Position numbers and translations under genes: made by a program. This document shows positions 16,708 through 23,139 of a stretch of DNA of 26,427 nucleotides, piece after piece; positions within the stretch are counted from its first letter, which is position 1; every line of letters starts with the position of its first letter. Below the pieces are notes generated by a model, which made no database searches, was not told the origin of the DNA, and saw only the letters and a list, made by a program, of their open reading frames with translations. The stretch is from Chlamydiota bacterium. Its GTDB lineage: Bacteria > Chlamydiota > Chlamydiia > Chlamydiales > Rhabdochlamydiaceae. Where the stretch lies: the NCBI GenBank assembly GCA_013041585.1, contig JABEVM010000077.1, positions 1 to 26,427 of the forward strand, given 5' to 3'.

Positions 16708-17196
16708 TTATAGAGTCTCGTTTTGGGTCGGTTGATCTGGACTGCCAGGTGGAACGTTTACATGTCCGAAGATAGAAACTCCTTCATCTACGCTAAGGAG
16801 TTTTGCTGTAATATTTCCGTGCACTTCAGCTCTGCCTCGCAAATGCAGTCTTTCTTTCACAGTGATATCCCCTTCGACTTTACCGGAGATGTAGGCTTCT
16901 TCTAAATCGATGTTTGCTTTTACAGATCCATTTGGACCTACAATCAATTTACCTTGTGAAACAAGAGTTCCTTCAAAGTTCCCGTCTATACGAAGAAGAG
17001 TTGTAAAACAAAGCTCGCCTTTTATCGTGACTTGCTCGCCTATGACGGTTTCAGGGTCTTGGTTTGAAGAGGTTTCCTCTATATTTACTTCTGGTAAATA
17101 CTTTTCAGAAAAGAGGGGTGTGTTGTCATCGTTTGGATCTCTAGAAAAAGCATTCACTTCCTTTTCCAAAAAACCCTTAGTGTATTTTTTGAACAT
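16708..17196 (-). CDS. Bactofilin family cytoskeletal protein
   Basis: This 162-residue protein has the bactofilin (formerly DUF583) beta-helix at about residues 50-147, seen as repeating short strands (TVIGEQVTIKGEL, LLRIDGNFEGTLVSQG, KLIVGPNGSVKANI, AYISGKVEGDITV). It is flanked by disordered ends. Bactofilins polymerise without nucleotide into filaments that scaffold cell shape and wall synthesis; a bactofilin affecting cell size has been described in Chlamydia trachomatis. The ATG is preceded by AGGAAG on the minus strand. It lies 4 bp after the dnaA stop, so both are probably transcribed together from the dnaA promoter. This position agrees with the dnaA-bactofilin order I recall in Chlamydia. 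Confidence 0.9.
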   Translation of the reverse strand: MFKKYTKGFLEKEVNAFSRDPNDDNTPLFSEKYLPEVNIEETSSNQDPETVIGEQVTIKGELCFTTLLRIDGNFEGTLVSQGKLIVGPNGSVKANIDLEEAYISGKVEGDITVKERLHLRGRAEVHGNITAKLLSVDEGVSIFGHVNVPPGSPDQPTQNETL

Positions 17197-17200
17197 CTTC

Positions 17201-18556
17201 CTAAACCTCTAAATTACGTCTTGCCATTTGAATTTGCTTGCGGAGCATCTCATCGCTTTCCATTTGTCCGGCGATTTTTTTCCATGCATGTAAGAGAGTG
17301 GAATGCGTTTTTCCACCAAAAGAAGAAGCTAAGCGAATCAGTGACTCATTGATCAGCTCTTTGGCTAGATACATAGCAACCTGTCTTGGAAATGCAACTT
17401 CTTTTGTGCGAGAGAGTCCTTTTAAATCGCTCACTCTGACATCATAGATAGAGGATACGCTCTTTAAGATGTTTTCTACAGAGATTTTTTTCATCGGAGC
17501 ATGTTGAAGAAGTTCGCCTAGTGTTTTTTCAACGATTTCTTCGGTGACTTCAAGTCCCATAAGTCTTGAATAGGCGCCAAGACGATTGAGAGCTCCTTCT
17601 AATTGCCGCACATTATTATAGATATGTTCAGCAATGAAAAATGCTACTTTATGAGGAATCCGGATCCCTTTTTGCTCAGCTTTATGTTGCAAAATCGCAA
17701 CTCTAGTTTCTAGATCGGGGACTCCAACGTGGGCTACTAAGCCCCATTCCATACGAGCGATCATTCTTTCTGAAAGTTTTAATTGTCCTGGTGGCTTATC
17801 ACTTGTGATAATGATCTGTTTATTTTGTTGGATGAGACTTTCAAAAGTATTACAAAATTCTTCTTCAAAATTCAGTCTGCTTTGCAGGAATTGAATATCA
17901 TCGACCAGTAAAACATCTAAAGAACGATAGAATCGTTTCATCTTATCAACAGATTTATTGCGAAGGTTGTCGACTAGGTCGTTAATAAACCCTTCTGTTG
18001 TGATGCACTGAATACGCAGTTTTTTGTGATGCTCTTTAATATGATGGCCGATTGCATGTAATAGGTGAGTCTTACCAAGGCCTACTCCGCCATGAATAAA
18101 TAAAGGATTGTAGGATCTGCCAGGTCTTGCGGCAACGCCAAGAGCTGCGGATTTGACAAACTGGTTGGATGGTCCTTCAATAAAATTACTGAATACATAA
18201 AAAGGATTAAGCTTTAACTCATTTTGTGGCGACTGCAGTGATTGGTTTTCATTAGTTTCTACAGGAGGAAGTGATTTCTGAGGTTGTGGTACAACTTTTT
18301 TTGTTTCTGCAATCACAAAAGAAATTGCTGGATCTCCATTCTCTCGCAGTGGCAAAAAAGCTGATAGATCTCTTTTATAGTTGTCGATTAAGTATTCGCG
18401 CACAAAAATATTGGGAACTTCTAATGTCAGTTCTTGTGATGAAGATTCAAGAACTTTAATCGGTGCAAGCCAGTTTGCAAACTCTGTAGCTGAACATCTC
18501 TCTTCTGCAAATTCCAAAAATTGTGTCCAGGTTTCCTGAGGATTGCGAGTCAACAT
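17201..18556 (-). CDS. dnaA: Chromosomal replication initiator protein DnaA (second-dnaA-like)
   Basis: This 451-residue DnaA has an N-terminal domain I to about 80, a short linker, and an AAA+ core with Walker A GGVGLGKTH (156-164), Walker B LLVDDIQF (216-223), arginine finger region ARMEWGL (267-273) and sensor 2 VRQLEGAL (316-323). The C-terminal DNA-binding domain spans about 358-451. I chose ATG 18556, with AGGAAAG just upstream, over a GTG at 18595. The DNA-binding signature reads FGGKTHSTLLHAWKKI (413-428) rather than the usual FGGRDHTTVLHA, so box recognition may be altered. Chlamydiae encode two DnaA proteins. The neighbours here (bactofilin, TPR protein, cell-wall genes) match the second copy as I recall it. 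Confidence 0.93.
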   Translation of the reverse strand: MLTRNPQETWTQFLEFAEERCSATEFANWLAPIKVLESSSQELTLEVPNIFVREYLIDNYKRDLSAFLPLRENGDPAISFVIAETKKVVPQPQKSLPPVETNENQSLQSPQNELKLNPFYVFSNFIEGPSNQFVKSAALGVAARPGRSYNPLFIHGGVGLGKTHLLHAIGHHIKEHHKKLRIQCITTEGFINDLVDNLRNKSVDKMKRFYRSLDVLLVDDIQFLQSRLNFEEEFCNTFESLIQQNKQIIITSDKPPGQLKLSERMIARMEWGLVAHVGVPDLETRVAILQHKAEQKGIRIPHKVAFFIAEHIYNNVRQLEGALNRLGAYSRLMGLEVTEEIVEKTLGELLQHAPMKKISVENILKSVSSIYDVRVSDLKGLSRTKEVAFPRQVAMYLAKELINESLIRLASSFGGKTHSTLLHAWKKIAGQMESDEMLRKQIQMARRNLEV

Positions 18557-18988
18557 TCGTTTCTTTCCTGTTAAAGTTATGAACAGCGTTTCCACAACGC
18601 ATTCTGAGGCTGTTTTTATGATGCAAATCTAACACGCAATCTGCAAAGGTCGCAAGCGAATTTATTTTCGTGTGACTGCAGTTTTTTGTTAACTCGTTGA
18701 TTGTGAAAAAACAGAGAACATGAAAAAAACAAGTTTCCCACATGAAAAAATGTATGCAATATAAAAGATTCATAATGAGAGTTTTGCTCATGATTTTTCA
18801 CAGCAATTTTCTTGTGTATTGTTAGATAGTATAACAGGTAAATGCAGAAATATAAGGAATGTTCGCATGCATTTATTTCTAGGAGTTTCGGAAGATAAGT
18901 AGGTTCATTCAAATAAACTGCTGAAATAAAAATGAATGATAAATATAGTCCTTCTTCTTATAAACTCAAATATTTTCAGGAGAGGAAT
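18557..18988. other. Divergent intergenic region between dnaA and the VWA gene
   Basis: This 432-bp AT-rich region must hold the promoter for dnaA (minus strand) and for the VWA gene (plus strand). It contains four near-DnaA boxes (7 of 9 matches): GTTTCCACA near 18588, TTTTTCACA on the minus strand near 18702-18710, TTTCCCACA near 18733, and TTTTTCACA near 18794. Four is above the one or so expected by chance, but none is perfect. No hairpin terminator or RNA gene was seen. Confidence 0.4.
18807..18835 (+). promoter_or_regulatory. Possible sigma-70-type promoter for the VWA gene
   Basis: A -10-like TATAAC (18830-18835, 5 of 6) lies 17 bp downstream of a weak -35-like TTTTCT (18807-18812, 3 of 6). 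It would give a 5' untranslated leader of about 145 bases. The assignment is by eye only. Confidence 0.3.
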
Positions 18989-19282
18989 ATGGCTTTTGCA
19001 AGACTAGAGAGCTACTTGAGGCAGCCTCATTATCCTCAATTACCAGATATGAAACGCTTAGTCCAAATCTCTATTCCGAGTGCAGCAAATCAAGTGTATG
19101 CTTTTTTATGCACCAAAAAGGAATGGGCTCTTGGGGGAGTGGCTGTTGCAGCTATAGTTTTTGCAGTAGCAAAGTATTTTAGAAGTCTTCCTGAGTTTCC
19201 ATTTGCGGAGATGAGGACTTCTCAAAATTGTGCAGTAGTTACAATTGGAATGGCCAGAGAGAAGCATCTCCGCTCAAAGTAA
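18989..19282 (+). CDS. N-terminal part of a frameshifted VWA-domain membrane protein
   Basis: This 97-codon reading frame begins at ATG 18989 with AGGAG (18978-18982) six bases upstream. That site favours it over an ATG at 18932, which lacks one. It encodes a soluble start, a transmembrane segment (WALGGVAVAAIVFAVAKYF, about residues 51-69), then AEMRTSQNCAVVTIGMARE and a stop a few codons later. The sequence leading into the break is the beta-strand that normally precedes a VWA domain, and that domain continues directly in another frame. Adding one base near 19256-19268 would fuse both parts into a 396-residue protein. This is a real disruption or a sequence error; programmed frameshifting is less likely because no slippery heptamer is present. 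Confidence 0.6.
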   Translation: MAFARLESYLRQPHYPQLPDMKRLVQISIPSAANQVYAFLCTKKEWALGGVAVAAIVFAVAKYFRSLPEFPFAEMRTSQNCAVVTIGMAREKHLRSK

Positions 19283-20178
19283 ATCTTGTGTTTTGTGTTG
19301 ATACAAGTGGAAGTATGTCTGAAAATGGATGTCTAAGTGAAAGTCAAGTAAAGGAAGGAATAAGCGCTGTTTTGGACAGCGCTTTAAAAGTGGCAAGTGC
19401 CGTCAAAGGGACTCAAATTGGAATCGCGATTATTGGATTTAATTCGCAGTCAAGGGTGATCTGTGAACCGAGAGAAATTAATTCTACAAGTGTGAGTGAG
19501 ATAAAAAGCAAGTTACAGTCATATAAATCTGAAGGACAGACAAAAATTATTTCAGGTTTTGATCACGCAACTAAAACGCTAGAATCGATGGCCCGTCAAA
19601 ATAGAAAGGCAGTTCAAGTACTTGTTTTGTTAACAGATGGGGAAGAAGGCAACGTATCTAAGTCAGACGTTGCATCCATTCATACTAGACTTGCTGCTAT
19701 AAAAGCGAAATTGTTTGCGATTGGAATTGGAGTTAATCATAAAAAGGAAACGTTGCGATTAATCGCACCTACAGGAGGAAAGTTCACGGGTACATATATT
19801 GATACTACAGTAGAAGGGCAGTCAATTGTAAAAGCAATATCCACTGTGTATCAGCAAGCGATTGCTTCTTTTAGTCAATTGGTATTGGTATCATCTCAAC
19901 TCGCTGCAGGAACATGGTCGGTGGATGGGAAGCTTAGTACTAGGGCAGGGGAAGAATCGAAATGCGAATTAGGGGTTTTATCGGAAGGAAAAGAGTCAGT
20001 TAAACAGATTACGATCCATCCGGAGAAGCTGGCTGAGCGTCTGGATTTAGCTGAACTTTCTTTTCAATTATCTTTCACAGATCCTACCGGAAGAAAAGGC
20101 TCACTTTCCTTGCCATGGAATCCAGATTTTATCATTGATCCAAAAATTATTGCTGATACTTCATCTGTGGGAAAGTAG
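19228..20178 (+). CDS. VWA-domain part of the frameshifted membrane protein
   Basis: This frame carries a von Willebrand factor A domain with the MIDAS motif CVDTSGSMS (residues 23-31) and LLTDGEEGN further on, followed by a beta-rich C-terminal region of about 110 residues. VWA domains bind a metal ion and usually mediate protein contacts. In bacteria with this layout (one membrane helix plus VWA) they are often surface or periplasmic. The nominal TTG start at 19228 lies in a region that makes sense only in the other frame, so it is unlikely to be translated alone. The 3' end overlaps the convergent TPR gene by 18 bp. Confidence 0.75.
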   Translation: MCSSYNWNGQREASPLKVNLVFCVDTSGSMSENGCLSESQVKEGISAVLDSALKVASAVKGTQIGIAIIGFNSQSRVICEPREINSTSVSEIKSKLQSYKSEGQTKIISGFDHATKTLESMARQNRKAVQVLVLLTDGEEGNVSKSDVASIHTRLAAIKAKLFAIGIGVNHKKETLRLIAPTGGKFTGTYIDTTVEGQSIVKAISTVYQQAIASFSQLVLVSSQLAAGTWSVDGKLSTRAGEESKCELGVLSEGKESVKQITIHPEKLAERLDLAELSFQLSFTDPTGRKGSLSLPWNPDFIIDPKIIADTSSVGK

Positions 20179-20556
20179 TAATGCACTAGCTTGATCAGCT
20201 ATTTTATGATCGGGATACTGCGCAAGTTTCGCAGCTTGAGCCATAGCTTGTCTTCGATATCCGAGTGAAAATAGCACTTTGATGCGATTCAAAAGTGTTT
20301 TGGGATCATTAGGTTGTTTGCGAAGCGCTTGTTCTAAATAATCAAGTGCTAGCAGATTGTTTCCAGTTTGCAGGTAAAGAGCGCCTAACGTTTGCAAATC
20401 ATACACATTATCTTCAGTCAAAATGACAAGAGCGTTAAAGATCTTGATTGCAATTTCAAATTGCCCTTGTCTTAAGTAAGAATATCCTACAAATCGCAGA
20501 TCTTCGATGCTTTCATTTTTAAGTCCGAGAACAGATACCCAGTTAATGTCACTCAT
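20161..20556 (-). CDS. TPR-repeat protein (chaperone-like)
   Basis: This 131-residue, all-helical protein has about three tetratricopeptide repeats: residues 17-50 (DLRFVGYSYLRQGQFEIAIK), 51-84 (VYDLQTLGALYLQTGNNLLA) and 85-118 (PKTLLNRIKVLFSLGYRRQA). Its size and compactness resemble SycD/LcrH-type type III secretion chaperones, but that subfamily was not confirmed. AAGGAT precedes the ATG. It lies 2 bp after the upstream hypothetical gene and the two probably form one unit. The same pair of small genes next to the second dnaA and the cell-wall cluster is my recollection of the Chlamydia layout, which suggests a conserved module. Confidence 0.8.
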   Translation of the reverse strand: MSDINWVSVLGLKNESIEDLRFVGYSYLRQGQFEIAIKIFNALVILTEDNVYDLQTLGALYLQTGNNLLALDYLEQALRKQPNDPKTLLNRIKVLFSLGYRRQAMAQAAKLAQYPDHKIADQASALLLSHR

Positions 20557-20558
20557 AT

Positions 20559-21074
20559 TTATCCTTTTTGATATTGCGATCTGTAGGAAGTAATTTCGCT
20601 GTAGTCCTTTTCTAAAAGACTTAATGTCGCAAACATTTCTTCTAGTTTTTTAGCTTCCTCATTTCTTTGCGTTTTTAGTTGCACTTTTTGCCAAGCAAAA
20701 TCATAGTTTTCTGATTCTGGTCTTTTCGATTCAGATTCTTGTTTTCCCGCTATAGCGTGAATTCTTTGTATTTGCTTTTCTCTTTTTTCTTCCGAACCTA
20801 GAGAGGGGACGATTTGAGAAGTGAATATCCGTCTTGTTTGTTCCGCATATAAAGGGGGTTCGTCTACTTCTCCCCAAACGATTCCTCTTTGGTCCATATG
20901 AAAAAGCTGGTCGAGCTCGCTGGGATAAAAAATCGTAGTGCTGTCGATCTCAGTTTGTGGAGGAATGCTGCGCGCTTCTTTGATGAGCTTTTGATCTAAG
21001 ATCTTTTGATCTTGCGCGTATCTAGTAGAAATGTCTACTCCCAAACTATCTATTGTACGAGGCGGCATATTCAC
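20559..21074 (-). CDS. Conserved-looking hypothetical protein upstream of the TPR gene
   Basis: This 171-residue hydrophilic protein has no signal peptide, membrane segment or motif I recognise. The C-terminal half (about 95-165) is highly charged and likely a coiled coil (EEKREKQIQRIHAIAGKQES, then NEEAKKLEEMFATLSLLEKD). A good ribosome-binding site, AAGGGTG, lies just before the ATG. With the TPR gene 2 bp downstream, it could be that protein's client or partner. It is transcribed divergently from mraZ, and a pair of MraZ-type elements faces its promoter. Confidence 0.75.
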   Translation of the reverse strand: MNMPPRTIDSLGVDISTRYAQDQKILDQKLIKEARSIPPQTEIDSTTIFYPSELDQLFHMDQRGIVWGEVDEPPLYAEQTRRIFTSQIVPSLGSEEKREKQIQRIHAIAGKQESESKRPESENYDFAWQKVQLKTQRNEEAKKLEEMFATLSLLEKDYSEITSYRSQYQKG

Positions 21075-21103
21075 CCTTATGTTAGCTGGTTTCTTATTTT
21101 GCT

Positions 21104-21132
21104 ATTGGAGCTATCTGCAATTTTTTTATCAA
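21104..21132 (-). promoter_or_regulatory. Probable promoter of the hypothetical-TPR unit
   Basis: On the minus strand, TTGATA (21132-21127, 5 of 6 to the -35 consensus) and TCCAAT (21109-21104, 4 of 6 to the -10) are separated by exactly 17 bp. They lie about 30 bp upstream of the ATG at 21074. The upstream TGGGA pair is about 28 bp beyond the -35. Confidence 0.4.
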
Positions 21133-21160
21133 GGGAAATTTTCCGGTCTTTAAAATTGAT

Positions 21161-21176
21161 TCCCACAAATTCCCAC
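21161..21176 (-). promoter_or_regulatory. MraZ-type operator pair facing the hypothetical-TPR unit
   Basis: TCCCAcaaatTCCCA is two TGGGA elements on the minus strand with exactly five bases between them. E. coli MraZ binds direct TGGGN repeats spaced by 5 bases. The pair mirrors the one before mraZ and is oriented towards the divergent gene. A MraZ site here is an inference from motif and spacing. Confidence 0.5.
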
Positions 21177-21304
21177 TTTTTCAGTGATAATCTATAAATA
21201 GCTTTATATTAAAGGCTTAAAATTCTATTTCGAGGTCGTTTTGGGGATGTTTTTAGGTCATTTTCTAAAAATAAATTGCGGAGTTTGCGGATTGTTGATA
21301 GATT

Positions 21305-21320
21305 GTGGGAAATAGTGGGA
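21305..21320 (+). promoter_or_regulatory. MraZ-type operator pair in front of mraZ
   Basis: GTGGGAaataGTGGGA contains TGGGA-N5-TGGGA, the spacing of the MraZ operator. A degenerate third element, TGATA, lies one further step upstream at 21296-21300. The pair sits 16 bases before the mraZ ATG. A weak promoter (TTGCGG 21277-21282, 17 bp, TAGATT 21299-21304) would place it at the transcription start, a position suited to autorepression. Confidence 0.6.
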
Positions 21321-21335
21321 ATAGGTTGAACCTTT

Positions 21336-21833
21336 ATGGGTAAATTCTTTTTCAGCGGCTCTGCTTCTGCAAAATTAGACGAGAAGAATCGTTTTGTCCT
21401 TCCTATGGATATGCGCATGGGACTGGTTGAAAACGGTGCGCTCGAATTTACCATTGCTTTAAGTATTGGCGGTTGCTTAGCCATATATAGAAAGAGCGAT
21501 ATCGACAAGATCGTAGAGAAGTTCCAGGAAAAACAGCACATTGCAAAATATCAAAAGTTTTTCACCCTGTTTTTTTCCACATTATATCAGACGACCTGCG
21601 ACAAAATCGGAAGAGTGGTCCTCCCTAGTACTTTGAAAAGTCTAGTGGGAATTAAAGGCGATATGGTGATTGCGGGAGTGATGAACAAGATTGAGATTTG
21701 GCCTAAAGATGCCTATGACAAAAACATGCAGAGAGTGCTCGGCGGCAAAGATCTTGACTTCAGTATGCAAACTATGACCGAAGAGGCTTTTGCCCTATTA
21801 AGTGAAGAAGAAGAGGAGTGCCATGAAAAATAA
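21336..21833 (+). CDS. mraZ: Transcriptional regulator MraZ
   Basis: This 165-residue protein has two AbrB-like MraZ half-domains with the conserved DEKNRFVLP (15-23) and CDKIGRVVLP (88-97) loops, the second being the DxxGRxxLP signature. MraZ forms a ring-like oligomer that binds TGGGN repeats and represses the dcw cluster in E. coli. Two such repeats lie directly upstream. The family is usually 140-150 residues; here an acidic tail (about 150-165) adds a few. No strong ribosome-binding site is visible, only a weak AGG. The stop codon overlaps the rsmH start by 11 bases, indicating translational coupling and a single dcw transcript. Confidence 0.93.
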   Translation: MGKFFFSGSASAKLDEKNRFVLPMDMRMGLVENGALEFTIALSIGGCLAIYRKSDIDKIVEKFQEKQHIAKYQKFFTLFFSTLYQTTCDKIGRVVLPSTLKSLVGIKGDMVIAGVMNKIEIWPKDAYDKNMQRVLGGKDLDFSMQTMTEEAFALLSEEEEECHEK

Positions 21834-22155
21834 GGATTCCCATATCTCCGTGATGAAAGAGGAGTTTCTCGCCTTTTTTGCGGACAGTTCTTTGAAAGTG
21901 TTTTTTGAAGGAACTGTTGGAGCTGCGGGGCATGCGAAGGCAATTCTTCAGGCTCATCCAGAGATTGTCAAATATATAGGGTGTGATAAGGATCCGGGGG
22001 CTTTAGAGCTCGCAAGAAAAGAGCTTGAGCCATGGAAGGATAAAGTTGAATTGATCCAGGGAGATTTCAGCAATTTAGATACCTATCTCTCTGAAAGAAA
22101 GATTTTACAAGTAGATGGTTTTTTTTTGATTTGGGAGTGTCATCTATGCAATTAG
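21823..22155 (+). CDS. rsmH: N-terminal part of rsmH (mraW), broken at a T9 run
   Basis: RsmH methylates N4 of cytidine 1402 in 16S rRNA. This part starts at ATG 21823, four bases after AGGAG (21814-21818). It shows HISVMKEEF (7-15), the SAM-binding FEGTVGAAGHAKAIL (28-42) and GCDKDPGAL (53-61). It reads VDGFF up to the nine-T run at 22119-22127, where the frame shifts to LIWECHLCN and stops. With ten T it would read VDGFFFDLGVSSMQLD, which matches the family's VDGILLDLGVSS in length. One base is therefore missing. The whole gene, restored, would be 307 residues, normal for the family. This could be a sequence error in the homopolymer, a true mutation, or a site for transcriptional slippage. 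Confidence 0.8.
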   Translation: MKNKDSHISVMKEEFLAFFADSSLKVFFEGTVGAAGHAKAILQAHPEIVKYIGCDKDPGALELARKELEPWKDKVELIQGDFSNLDTYLSERKILQVDGFFLIWECHLCN

Positions 22156-22745
22156 ATCAAGGCGAAAAAGGATTTAGTTTCTCTAAAGAAGGTCCATTAG
22201 ATATGCGCATGGATCCTACAGCAGATGTGACTGCGGCTGATGTGATCAATACATGGCCAGAAAAGAAACTCGGTGAAATTTTTAGAGACTATGGAGAAGA
22301 GAAGAAATGGGGCTTCTTTGCGAAGGCAATTGTGGAAGCGAGAAGAAAACAAAAGTTTTATACGACAACCCAGCTTGCCAATTTTATTTCTTCCATCGTG
22401 AAAGGAAGGGGGAAACTTCATCCAGCGACCCTTATTTTCCAAGGACTTCGTATTTTCGTAAATCATGAGCTTGAGTCATTAGAAAGAGGTCTTTGCAAAG
22501 CTATTGAAAAGTTAGCTCCTCAAGGAAAAATTGGAGTCATAAGCTTTCATAGTTTAGAAGATCGAATCGTCAAAAATGTTTTCAAGAGTGCATCGACTGT
22601 GACGAAAGAGCAAAAGAAGCAAGCTGAAAGCGTTATGCCGGTTTTAAAATTGTTAACAAAAAAACCACTTATTCCAACTTGGAATGAAATGAAAAAAAAT
22701 GCGCGTGCACGCAGCGCCAAGTTACGGTTTGCACAGAAGAATTGA
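22131..22745 (+). CDS. rsmH: C-terminal part of rsmH (mraW), after the T9 frameshift
   Basis: This 204-codon frame continues RsmH after the break. It has VSSMQLDQGEKGFSF (residues 3-17), PLDMRMD (22-28), the family's ISFHSLEDRIVKN, and the C-terminal NARARSAKLR. The TTG at 22131 is only the first possible start; no ribosome-binding site precedes it, so independent translation is unlikely. If the frameshift is real, the cell would have neither half active, which would be unusual for a conserved rRNA methyltransferase in the dcw cluster. It ends 7 bp before the ftsL start chosen here. Confidence 0.85.
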   Translation: MGVSSMQLDQGEKGFSFSKEGPLDMRMDPTADVTAADVINTWPEKKLGEIFRDYGEEKKWGFFAKAIVEARRKQKFYTTTQLANFISSIVKGRGKLHPATLIFQGLRIFVNHELESLERGLCKAIEKLAPQGKIGVISFHSLEDRIVKNVFKSASTVTKEQKKQAESVMPVLKLLTKKPLIPTWNEMKKNARARSAKLRFAQKN

Positions 22746-22752
22746 GAACTAT

Positions 22753-23115
22753 ATGCAAAAGAGTTTGTTTGTCAGGATTGTGATCTGTCTTTTTACTTGC
22801 GGCTTCGCTTTTTACTCCTATCTTGATAAACAAAATGATTTGACTAGTTTGAGAATAGCCATTCCCACTAAAATGAAAAGCCTGAAGGCGATCCAAGAGG
22901 AAAATATGCGCCTTCATTATGAAATAGACCAGTTTGAGAACCCAGGTCATCTCATGCAGCTAGCGCGAAGTGGAGAATTTGCTCATTTAAAGCAGCCGCT
23001 CGCTACAGAGGTGATCACACTACGTGAAGAATTCATTGCGCAGCAAACGAAGGAAGAAGAAGCATCAGTATCTTTCAAACTTTCTCCTTCTTTAGCAGTT
23101 GGAACGAGCCCTTAG
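22753..23115 (+). CDS. ftsL: FtsL-like cell division protein
   Basis: This 120-residue bitopic membrane protein has a short basic cytoplasmic start, a helix at about 5-23 (LFVRIVICLFTCGFAFYSYL) and a predicted coiled coil at about 27-62. This layout and the position between rsmH and ftsI identify it as FtsL, which links the divisome to FtsI. Sequence similarity alone would be weak, as is usual for FtsL. I prefer ATG 22753 just after the rsmH stop; an in-frame ATG at 22699 would lie inside rsmH. The ribosome-binding site is poor, and coupling to rsmH is likely. The C-terminal tail (about 95-120) is Ser/Pro-rich and not needed for the core fold. Confidence 0.8.
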   Translation: MQKSLFVRIVICLFTCGFAFYSYLDKQNDLTSLRIAIPTKMKSLKAIQEENMRLHYEIDQFENPGHLMQLARSGEFAHLKQPLATEVITLREEFIAQQTKEEEASVSFKLSPSLAVGTSP

Positions 23116-23139
23116 CATTATATTACAAGTAGTCCTGCG

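Noticed and set aside
18932..18988. ATG 18932 as the start of the VWA protein
   Set aside because: It has no ribosome-binding site, while ATG 18989 has AGGAG at the right distance and a more typical N-terminus.
18557..18988. The gap beside dnaA as the chromosomal origin
   Set aside because: No perfect DnaA box, no clear AT-rich unwinding element with iterons, and in Chlamydiae the second dnaA is not known to mark the origin. Left only as a low-interest note.
22699..22752. An upstream ATG for ftsL inside rsmH
   Set aside because: The extra N-terminal residues are the shadow of the conserved RsmH C-terminus (NARARSAKLR region) and look unlike an FtsL start. ATG 22753 after the rsmH stop is simpler.
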